Part shown: piece by piece, positions 56,723 to 64,000 of the stretch
Numbering within the stretch: the stretch's first letter is position 1
How the letters are laid out: every line of letters starts with the position of its first letter
NCBI GenBank assembly: GCA_029298735.1
Contig: JANSLP010000026.1
Coordinates: forward strand, 1 to 64,000
DNA: 64,000 nt
Direction of reading: 5' to 3'
DNA from: Ophiostoma sp. CBS 140.51
Taxonomy: Eukaryota > Ascomycota > Sordariomycetes > Ophiostomatales > Ophiostomataceae
Notes under the pieces: generated by a model
The model's input: the letters and a program-made list of their open reading frames with translations, nothing else
Told to the model about the DNA's origin: nothing
Database searches by the model: none
Translations under genes and position numbers: made by a program

Positions 56723-58744
56723 ATGGCGGCACGATCAAAAACCGACCGCCAGGTGGCAGCACCTACAAAAGACGCCGAAATGTCCGACGCAGGCAGCTCC
56801 GACTGGGAGATCGACGGCAATGAGAAGAGCGACAAGAAGCAACAGCGGAGAGCCCCCGTTCTCGAAAAGGACTCGGACGAAGAAGACTTGGAGCGCCTCG
56901 TGCTCGGCGACCGGGCCGGTTTCCGTGCCCAGCTGTTTGGTAGCGGCGATGTGGTTGGCGACGCCAGCCGGTCGCTCGACGAACTGGCTCTGGCCGTGAT
57001 TGACGACGGCGGCGACAACGACAGCGACGACAACCCGTTTGAGGACGCCGAGGATGCCCACATGTTTCTGTACGACGAATCGATGCAGCCTCACGTCTCC
57101 TTTGCGGGAACAACCAAGAGCCTAAAGTCTTCCGCCGACAGCGGCCCCGACCCGAATGCCCCGGCGTGGGAGGACAGCGACGACGAGCGGCTGGTGGTGT
57201 CGCTGGCCGGCCGTACACAGCTGCGCAAGCTGCGGCGGACCGAGGGCGAGGACATGGTGAATGGCACGGTGTATGCGGCGCGGCTGCGGCAGCAGTACCT
57301 GCGGCTGAACCCGCAGCCAGGTTGGGCCGTCGAGGCAGACAATGCCCGTCTGGAGCGGTTGCAGCTGAAGGGGATCAAGGCAAAGACGAAGAAGGAGAAG
57401 AAGACAAAGAAGGCGCGGAGAAAGTCGGGCACCGACGACGACCTCTCCGACGAAGTGCGGCACAGCGACTCCGACTCGAACCTGGACGCTGCCTCCGACA
57501 CATCCTCCGACTCGGACTCGTCCGACGATGACGAGAACAGCTATGAACTGCTGGGCTCGGCCCTGCCCCTTGACGCTTTACTCAAAAGCACTTCCGCCAT
57601 GGCCAGCGCCAGCCAAATGCTCTTTGCGCAGGGCGGCGGCGGCAACCAAAACCGTGCCCGCCGCTTGCGCCCGGAGGTCATTGACATTCAAAAGACGCGC
57701 GACATCCCTACACCCCATGCGGGCCCTGTCGGCTCGCTCAGCTTCCACCCGGCCTACAATGTCCTTCTGTCATCCAGCACGTCATCTGTGTTGCACCTCC
57801 ACCAGATTGCCCCGGGTGCCCACCCGACGCCCAACCCGCTATTGACCTCGGTGCGCGTGCGCCGTACACCTGTGCGCTGTTCGGCGTTCTTGGCGGATGC
57901 CAACTCTACCGAAAAAGACGCCCACCAGATCGTCTTTGCCGGCCGTCGCCGGTACTTCCACACCTGGGACCTGGCCACGGGCAAAGTCCAAAAGGTCCAC
58001 CGTGTGCAGGGCCATGCCCTGGAGCACCGCTCCATGGAGCGTTTTAGATTGAGCCCGGCCGGTACGCACATGGCCTTGGTGGCCACAGACCGCAAGCGCG
58101 GCGGTATCGTCAACATCCTCGACGTCCAGACGATGCAGTGGGTCGCCCAGGCACGGCACGAGAGCGTCGGCGGCGTGGCGGACTTGCAGTGGTGGCGTGA
58201 CGGCAGCGGCATGACCATCTTGGGACGTGATGGCCGTGTGGGCGAGTGGAGTCTGGAGGCGCGGCGGTTTGTCGGCGTGTGGCGCGACGATGGCTCGACG
58301 GGTGGTACTGTCCTGGGCCTGGGCGGCGGACAGGTGGCGGGCCAGACGGGCGGACCGGATATGCTGGGTGGTGACCGGTGGGTGGCCATTGGCTCCAAGA
58401 CGGGTATTACCAATTTGTACGACCGTGCCCAGCTCGTGGAGACCAATGGAACGACAACCACCGTCGTGGCCAACCCTACTCCCCTCCGCGTGCTCGAGCA
58501 GTTGATTACCCCCGTCACGAGCATCACCTTCACGCCTGACGGCCAGCTCATGGCTTTCGCCAGCAAGCACAAGCGCGACGCCCTGCGGCTCGTGCACCTG
58601 CCTAGTGCCACCGTCTATCGCAACTGGCCCACCAGCAAGACGCCGCTGGGCCGTATTACTGCCGTGGCGTTCAGCCGGGACAGCGACTTGTTGGCCGTTG
58701 GCAACGACACTGGCAAGACGCGCCTGTGGGAGATTCGGGGTTGA
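56723..58744 (+). CDS. UTP18: U3 snoRNP protein Utp18
   Basis: WD40 component of the small-subunit processome, needed for 18S rRNA maturation in the nucleolus. A single exon gives 673 residues. The N-terminal ~300 residues are acidic and Ser/Asp-rich with a basic patch (KGIKAKTKKEKKTKKARRK). The early EEDLERLVLGDRAGFRAQLF and AWEDSDDERLVVSLA are characteristic of Utp18. The WD40 propeller begins near 325 (HAGPVGSLSFHPAYNVLLSS) and continues to a final blade (ITAVAFSRDSDLLAVGNDTG, then LWEIRG). The HTWDLATGKVQKV segment is another Utp18 mark. The start is the only ATG upstream of the conserved N-terminus. Confidence 0.92.
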   Translation: MAARSKTDRQVAAPTKDAEMSDAGSSDWEIDGNEKSDKKQQRRAPVLEKDSDEEDLERLVLGDRAGFRAQLFGSGDVVGDASRSLDELALAVIDDGGDNDSDDNPFEDAEDAHMFLYDESMQPHVSFAGTTKSLKSSADSGPDPNAPAWEDSDDERLVVSLAGRTQLRKLRRTEGEDMVNGTVYAARLRQQYLRLNPQPGWAVEADNARLERLQLKGIKAKTKKEKKTKKARRKSGTDDDLSDEVRHSDSDSNLDAASDTSSDSDSSDDDENSYELLGSALPLDALLKSTSAMASASQMLFAQGGGGNQNRARRLRPEVIDIQKTRDIPTPHAGPVGSLSFHPAYNVLLSSSTSSVLHLHQIAPGAHPTPNPLLTSVRVRRTPVRCSAFLADANSTEKDAHQIVFAGRRRYFHTWDLATGKVQKVHRVQGHALEHRSMERFRLSPAGTHMALVATDRKRGGIVNILDVQTMQWVAQARHESVGGVADLQWWRDGSGMTILGRDGRVGEWSLEARRFVGVWRDDGSTGGTVLGLGGGQVAGQTGGPDMLGGDRWVAIGSKTGITNLYDRAQLVETNGTTTTVVANPTPLRVLEQLITPVTSITFTPDGQLMAFASKHKRDALRLVHLPSATVYRNWPTSKTPLGRITAVAFSRDSDLLAVGNDTGKTRLWEIRG

Positions 58745-58936
58745 GCAAGCGATCAACGAGCTGCGAACGAAGCGAGGGCAAAGAAAAGCGAAATGGCGCA
58801 AGGATTGGGATCGTTGGTTTTTTTTTTGTTTAATTTTTGTTCATATTGTTGTTCATATTTGTCCATATGGACTTTGCATGTCTAGATCTACCATACAAGC
58901 ATATTCATTGTTACTACCATCGTCTTACATTTCCTC

Positions 58937-59315
58937 CTAATCAATCGTCGCCAGCAAGGCGGCCAAGGGGCTGCCGGATACAACCTTCTTGCGTGCATAA
59001 TAGCGGCCCGTCGTCTCCATGTAAAAGGACATGGCGTGGCGGTTGCGGAACTGGCGTACAGGCTTGTCGGCCGCAGCAGCTTCCAGAAAGTCGCGAATAT
59101 TGACCCAGACGCTGCGGAGGGCCTGGAACGTCAGCGGACACTCTTTTTAAATTGGAATGGGAGTGTGCTACCTTCTTGCACTGCGTCTTGCTGGTAAAGT
59201 GACCCTCAATGTCGAGGACAGTCATAAGACGTTGCCAGTGGTCGAGCTCGTCCTCGTTGAAGTACTCCTCCCAGCGTCGGAACGCCAGGCTCTTGTTCTT
59301 GCTCTTCTTGGCCAT
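58937..59315 (-). CDS. small conserved-looking 109-residue protein
   Basis: Two exons (59172-59315, 58937-59122; intron 49 nt) give 109 residues. The N-terminus is Lys-rich (MAKKSKNKS), followed by an amphipathic, aromatic region (AFRRWEEYFNEDELDHWQRLM) and a likely helical core (ALRSVWVNIRDFLEAAAADKPVRQF), ending in a short tail. No signal peptide or membrane segment. The clean splice and the coding look of both exons argue for a real gene. The pattern resembles short uncharacterised proteins of ascomycetes, but I cannot assign a family. It converges with UTP18 (stop 58744), leaving 192 bp between stops. Confidence 0.75.
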
Positions 59316-59865
59316 TCTTAGGGAGGCTACTTGAGTAGAATTGTATGAACTAAATATTAATGTTGTTGTATTGATGTCAATTTGGAGTTGTTTCTGTCGT
59401 CAGTTATGTGATGTTCATGCCATACTATTGAGCGGTGATGAGGACGCCTCGAAATCTTAGCAAGAGACCTAATAAGAACGTACAAGAGTCCAGACAACAG
59501 CCTACTGGACAGTAAATAAAATGCAAACCACAAGTGTATTCCTTGACTCTTTGTTTTGTTTGCCATCACGTCTGTTACTGTTCGACATGCTCCTCTTCTG
59601 TTCGTTGTCGTTGACTCAACCGCACCTGCCTGCATTAGAAGCAACCAATGTTACTTGCCGATGCTCTTGCCATTTTCGACAATTGAATGAGAGAACGTCA
59701 AGGATTTCAACATTCACGGCCATATTGAATGTCAAGTAACGATCACAATTATCAAAAGTCAAAAGTCTACCATTAGTTGCCTGCTCTCTTTTCTAGTTTC
59801 GAAAGTGGAATCGATACTCCACCTCTTGAACCGAAAGAAGAGTGAATAGCGCCATCAAATAGCAA
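59316..59865. other. 550-bp intergenic region
   Basis: Between the small gene and the tRNA. It holds the small gene's promoter. Nothing else supported. Confidence 0.4.
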
Positions 59866-59962
59866 GGGGCAATGGCTCAGTTGGGAGAGCGTCAGACTGA
59901 AGTTGCACTTCTAGTCATACCATTAAATCTGAAGGTCCTCGGTTCGATCCCGAGTTGCCCCA
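59866..59962 (+). tRNA. tRNA-Phe (GAA) with intron
   Basis: Full cloverleaf: acceptor stem GGGGCAA/TTGCCCC with discriminator A, D-arm GCTC..GAGC, anticodon stem TCAGA/TCTGA with loop CTGAAGA (anticodon GAA at 59899-59901), and T-arm CTCGG/CCGAG around TTCGATC. A 24-nt intron at 59903-59926 interrupts the loop one base 3' of the anticodon, the canonical site. Internal A and B boxes (TGGCTCAGTTGG, GGTTCGATCC) are present. Confidence 0.96.
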
Positions 59963-59964
59963 AA

Positions 59965-59972
59965 TTTTTTTT
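59965..59972 (+). terminator. RNA polymerase III terminator
   Basis: A run of eight T beginning three bases after the tRNA-Phe discriminator, the usual Pol III stop signal. A second T-run follows a few bases later. Confidence 0.85.
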
Positions 59973-60411
59973 GACTTTTTTGTCGACAGCGCAAACAAGA
60001 CGAATGAACTGCAGACTACTTTTATTGATTTTTGTGCATTTTTTTTCTTCCTTTTTTTCTGGACATTTTCAGAGATGAATGTATTAATTAATGCTCTTTA
60101 TTAGAATATAAATCAAACGCTGCATTTTGTGTACCTCCTGCCATCCATCTAAACCAGGATAAGAGAAAAAAATTTCATTTAAAAACAAAAATAAAAGAAA
60201 AGCAAACGACTGTATCCGTGAATAAAATTATCACAATAAACATAAAGTAGCATGATTCATTACATAAAACATATAGAAAGGGAATGATATAAGAGACGTG
60301 TCTGTCGTGGTGAATAGAAGACATGCAAGGAAAGGAAACAAAAGTGAAAACCAAAGAAACGAAAAGAGAAGGAAAGTGCTGTCAAAGCAGTTGAAAGAGA
60401 ATGTGCGTGTG
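59973..60411. other. AT-rich intergenic DNA
   Basis: AT-rich spacer between the tRNA terminator and the 3' end of the next minus-strand gene. It probably includes that gene's 3' UTR. Confidence 0.4.
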
Positions 60412-63069
60412 TTAAATACTCTCCGCCGCCGAATCGTAGTCGCTGTCGCTCGTGTTGTCGAGCTCATCATTGTCGTCATCGTAGTCGTTGTCTTCTCGGC
60501 CGTTCTTCTCTTCACTTGTCAGCTGCTCGTGAATGCGGTACAGCGACTTGAGCCAAAGGCCAAACATGGCCTCAATCTCGGCGGCCTCTCCACCACCACT
60601 CGTCGACTTTGTATGTCTCTTGCTCGTCGTCGTCTTGGCCTTCTTCTGGGCGTCCGCCACCAGCTGATCGCGCAGGCGCTCGTAGGCCTCAATCATGACC
60701 AAAATCTGAAGGGCGGAGCTGGTGTTGTCGGCAGCAGGAGGAGAGGGAGCGAGGGGTGAGAGGGGTGAGGTTATGGCCGTGCTGTAGGTGCTGTTCGCAC
60801 CATTTTGCTGCTGCAGCTGGCGGCGCATGGCGGCCCGCTGCGAGGCAGCCGTGGCGGCAGCCGGCGATGACCGGTGCAAAACAGCCGACGACAGTTCGCG
60901 TGTCAACAAGTCGACGCAGATCTGGAGGCTCAGGTTGTCGGTCTGGGCGGGATCGGGCTGCGGCTCTGCCTCAGGCGGGGGTGGAGTTCTCATCTTTTCG
61001 TCGATGCTGCTGTTAGCAGCAGCGACGTCGCTAAAGTTGTTGTTGGTGATGCTGTGGTTGATGCCCATCACGCTGCTGCGCATGTGTAGGGGCGGCAGTG
61101 GCGGCGGTGGCGCGGGCGAGTTGATGATATCACGCGGGATCCACTCCTTGAAGATGGCCGCCGGCAGCAGCGGGGAGTCGTCACGGCCGGGCGAGGCAAG
61201 CATAAACTTGCGCTGCGAGACAATGGCGGCGGCGTGCGTCTGCAGGCTGTTTGCGCCGACGCTGCGTCTCAAGCTGTTGCGGCTGCGCAGGCCGCTTGAG
61301 CTCGAAATGGACCGCTGGATGGCGTCGACACCAACCTCTGACTTGCCATCAGCTGTCGACTGGGAGTTGCGCGAAGCCAGCAGCGCGCGGTACTCCTCGG
61401 CGATGCATTCGATGCTGGATTTGGATTGGAGGAGGGAGAGCTCGACCTGCTTCGTGGCGGCCTCGACGAGCGTGGCTGTTGTGGTCGACGTCTCATCGGC
61501 GCTCTCCAGTTGGCCTATGGCGTACACGGGCGTCTTGACCTTGCGGCGGGGCTTGATTGTAGTTGTGGTGGCCTCGACCGAGGAGATGGACGAAGGCGAG
61601 TCGGGCGTGGGCGGCGAGCCGCGGCTGCTACCGCCAGAAAGATAGGACAGCTCGGGCACAACGCGACGGCTATCACTTCCACTGCCGCTGTCGGTACTCT
61701 CATTGTCAAAGTCAAACTTGCTGCGGTTGCGTCTCCGGCCGAGGGCGTAGGGGAAAGAGCCGACGACAGAGCCGTCGGGTGAAGACTCGGCACAAGACGA
61801 AGCGGAGCCGTTGGCCGACAGAGGAAGGTTGTTGTAGGATTGTGTGACGGAAGTGGCGGCCGTCAAAGCGAGAGAGGCAGAGGAGAGGTTGAAAGCGGCC
61901 GAGGTGGGCGAAGACATGGATGCCGACGAGGAGTCGGACATGGCGGAAGAGGGAATAGGGGAGAGGGGAGAGATGGTCATGGGCATGGAAGGAACGGTGA
62001 CGGGTGTCAGACCGGCCGAGTGCATCGACTTGCGTGATGTGTAGGGCGACTGCGACCGCTTGTTGGCAGTGGACATAGTTCTCCGCATATCGGACTCATT
62101 GAGCGAGATTATGTTTTGGTGCTGGGAGTGGCTGTATGGGCGGTGGAACATGGGGTATGGCCGTGCTGCCGGCTTCTCTGTGGTGCCAGCAGACTGGGCA
62201 CCCAAGGTCAGAGGCAACATCGTCATGCGCTTGGTGCGTGATGCAGACGGTGGCGTGCTCTTCTGCGTGTGGTTACGAGAAGAGCGCTCCTGTGCACTGA
62301 TCCGTTCGTGCTCCTTCATCATCTGGAAAGCACGAGCTTGGGCTGCTGCCTGAGATGCCTTCTTCTGTGCCCGGGCCGCGTCCTGGGCATCCCCGAGTGC
62401 CTGCAGCTCAGCAGCAGCTCGAGACTCGGCGTCAATAACCACTGTGCCATAGCTGCTATGCCGGCTGGTGTTTCCATTGAGCATAAAGTTGTTGCGGCCG
62501 GAATATATGGATGTTGCGGTTGTCTTGGCGGGTGCGATAGGGATGGCACTGGTAATGGCTGTGGCTACTGCCGGCTTTGCGGGCTCGCCTCGTGATGAGC
62601 CGGGTCTTATCGCAGAGCCTGTAGCCGTGGTCGGAGTAGCTGTGGCGGCACGTGTTGAGCTCGATGACCGCGTGGTGTTGGGAACACGGCTGGTGCTGGC
62701 TGACCGGAAGAATGACCGAGCTCTGCTCTCACGACGCACCTGCTTCTCCTCCTTGGCGGGAGCGGGCTTGGTTACTGCCGCCAATGCAGGCCTGCTGCTG
62801 CCGTCACGGCTGGGAGGTGGCTGTGAAGCGTCGTATTTTGTAGCAAGGAACGTCTCGTCGCCGGGCAGCTTGACAGTCTGCACACCGCCAACATCCGGTG
62901 CGGGGCTTGTGTTGCTGTTGCTGTTCATATCTGTGTCGGACAGCTTCGTCACCTTTTGCAGCTTGCGCCGGAGCTTTGGGAAGTTGTCGGGCATTGAGTC
63001 GGTCTTGGGCTCCTGCTTGCTGAAGCCGAAGAAGAGCGAGATGCTCTTGCGGCGCTCTGTTGTTGCCAT
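60412..63069 (-). CDS. large disordered protein, conserved-looking C-terminus
   Basis: An 885-residue single-exon protein. The N-terminus (RRKSISLFFGFSKQE) and a basic region (RRESRARSFFRSASTSR, near 110) suggest binding to acidic partners or membranes. Residues about 120-700 are Ser/Thr/Pro/Ala-rich and low in complexity, with many potential phosphosites. Two ordered islands follow: LSLQICVDLLTRELSSAV (about 720-745) and SALQILVMIEAYERLRDQLV, with EAMFGLWLKSLYRIHEQL near 830-850. The C-terminal 30 residues are very acidic. The islands look like a helical fungal-specific domain of unknown function. No catalytic motif, signal peptide or membrane segment. I would call it hypothetical. Confidence 0.82.
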   Translation of the reverse strand: MATTERRKSISLFFGFSKQEPKTDSMPDNFPKLRRKLQKVTKLSDTDMNSNSNTSPAPDVGGVQTVKLPGDETFLATKYDASQPPPSRDGSSRPALAAVTKPAPAKEEKQVRRESRARSFFRSASTSRVPNTTRSSSSTRAATATPTTATGSAIRPGSSRGEPAKPAVATAITSAIPIAPAKTTATSIYSGRNNFMLNGNTSRHSSYGTVVIDAESRAAAELQALGDAQDAARAQKKASQAAAQARAFQMMKEHERISAQERSSRNHTQKSTPPSASRTKRMTMLPLTLGAQSAGTTEKPAARPYPMFHRPYSHSQHQNIISLNESDMRRTMSTANKRSQSPYTSRKSMHSAGLTPVTVPSMPMTISPLSPIPSSAMSDSSSASMSSPTSAAFNLSSASLALTAATSVTQSYNNLPLSANGSASSCAESSPDGSVVGSFPYALGRRRNRSKFDFDNESTDSGSGSDSRRVVPELSYLSGGSSRGSPPTPDSPSSISSVEATTTTIKPRRKVKTPVYAIGQLESADETSTTTATLVEAATKQVELSLLQSKSSIECIAEEYRALLASRNSQSTADGKSEVGVDAIQRSISSSSGLRSRNSLRRSVGANSLQTHAAAIVSQRKFMLASPGRDDSPLLPAAIFKEWIPRDIINSPAPPPPLPPLHMRSSVMGINHSITNNNFSDVAAANSSIDEKMRTPPPPEAEPQPDPAQTDNLSLQICVDLLTRELSSAVLHRSSPAAATAASQRAAMRRQLQQQNGANSTYSTAITSPLSPLAPSPPAADNTSSALQILVMIEAYERLRDQLVADAQKKAKTTTSKRHTKSTSGGGEAAEIEAMFGLWLKSLYRIHEQLTSEEKNGREDNDYDDDNDELDNTSDSDYDSAAESI

Positions 63070-64000
63070 TGTGAGATGTTGTGAGATATGTGGTGTATGA
63101 GTCGAGGCTGGATGTGAGTATGAGAGATCACAGCTCTTTTGATTTTGGAGTTTTCACTTTTCCTCGGCACACAGGAACAGTTTCCGAGAAAAGAGATCTG
63201 TGGGCATGAGATGCAAGTAAGACGGTCGAGGGTTGCCTGAAGTCTTGGCCCAAGCTGTGTGAGTGAAGGTGTGTAGAGAGGAAGAAGAGAATTGTTTGAC
63301 TGTAGGAATTGAGAAGGGAAAATAAACGAGAGAACTGAAAAATATGAATATGAATAAGGTGAACGAACTCGTAGGGGAATAAAAAAAAAGTAATACGAGA
63401 TCGGAAGGGCGAGGGTGGGAGGAATTATATCAAGCAGATGGCCATTGGGGCTCTTGGAAAGCTGCAGTCAGATACGGGCTGCAGGATTTCTTATTTTCTT
63501 TTTTTCTGCTTCCTTTCCCATTGGAGCGCACTTGGGCCGGGTCCCCCCAGGTATGATTTTATCGAGATCCGATGCGTGAGCGACCTGTGTTGGTCGCCAG
63601 CCTGGTTTCTTTGTTTGCTTGGCGCGGCCTGGTGCGTCTTGCTTCGGTCGATAGCGCCGTTTTGCAGTTTCCCGTCTCGTTTTTTGCGGCTTTCTTTCCT
63701 TTTGTTCTTTGATTTTGGGAATTTGGTTATTGGATTTTATCGATTTTTGGTCTTTCTTCTTTTTTGTCCCAGTGTTCACAACATTTTGTTTTCCGTCTTT
63801 TCGTCTTTGGGCTGCTGATCGGCTGGCCTTGTCTCAGTTCACTGAGCGCCATCTTCTGGCGAGTGTTGGTGTCTTTCAGTTTCGACGACGAAAAAAGGGC
63901 CCATTCGAGCTGGACTTTCCTTTGACGCACGATTACCTCATAGCCGTGAAAGACAAGCTGGGAGGATAAGAGGATGGCAGACAAAAACCCACGCTAAGAC
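63070..64000. other. promoter region and window edge
   Basis: Upstream of the 885-residue protein gene. Purine-rich on the plus strand near the gene (C/T-rich in its sense). The frame at 63438-63818 has no motif and is T-rich. No other gene seen before the window ends. Confidence 0.4.

Noticed and set aside
57754..58801. 285- and 320-residue minus-strand ORFs across UTP18
   Set aside because: Antisense shadows of the WD40 region.
1..64000. CRISPR arrays, rRNA genes, telomeric repeats, intact transposons
   Set aside because: I looked for regular spaced repeats, rRNA core motifs, TTAGGG runs and transposase or reverse-transcriptase motifs and saw none.

Overview
The window is eukaryotic nuclear DNA from a filamentous ascomycete. 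The evidence is short GT..AG introns (49-79 nt, branch-point-like CTAAC, acceptor CAG/TAG), a Zn2Cys6 regulator, ERG13, a GH47 mannosidase, a GPI-anchored wall-type protein, UTP18, Swi10/ERCC1, and pyrimidine-rich leaders in front of most genes. GC-rich, intron-poor coding regions separated by long, poorer intergenic DNA suggest Sordariomycetes. I lean towards Ophiostomatales (Sporothrix-like), but that is inference, not proof.

Left end (1-6.4 kb): an allantoate-permease-type MFS transporter (minus) and an amidase (plus) are divergently transcribed from a 769-bp spacer packed with GATATC/GATA motifs, followed by a Zn2Cys6 transcription factor. This looks like a small nitrogen-scavenging cluster. 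6.8-8.5 kb holds two decayed genes, an F-box-like protein broken across three frames and a fragment of a siderophore-type MFS transporter. 8.5-11 kb is non-coding DNA and a pyrimidine-rich leader.

Middle (11-31.9 kb): a 2177-residue acidic Val/Glu/Pro repeat protein, a cis-CaaD-like tautomerase, Swi10/ERCC1 (DNA repair), a 3-kb gap, a secreted GH47 alpha-mannosidase, a URE2-type glutathione S-transferase with a possible alternative N-terminus, and a six-exon SR splicing factor with an unusually long 732-nt intron.

Right half (33.8-64 kb): an Mdm1/SNX13-type PXA-RGS-PX sorting nexin, HMG-CoA synthase (ERG13), a phenol-2-monooxygenase-type flavoprotein set between two ~3.9-kb gene-free stretches, a GPI-anchored secreted protein, a bifunctional pseudouridine-degrading enzyme (PsuG-PsuK fusion) with a presequence-like N-terminus, UTP18, a small 109-residue fungal protein, an intron-containing tRNA-Phe(GAA), and an 885-residue disordered protein.

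Except for the transporter-amidase-regulator group, neighbours have unrelated housekeeping or accessory roles. I rebuilt the gene models by hand from splice signals and reading frame. Spliced models whose lengths close exactly in frame are the MFS transporter, amidase, SR protein, Mdm1-like protein, ERG13, monooxygenase, PsuG-PsuK and the 109-residue protein. I found no CRISPR array, rRNA, telomere repeat or intact transposon. The most unusual items are the GATATC array at 2232-2610, the giant repeat protein with its heptad block, and the relic locus at 6.8-8.5 kb.
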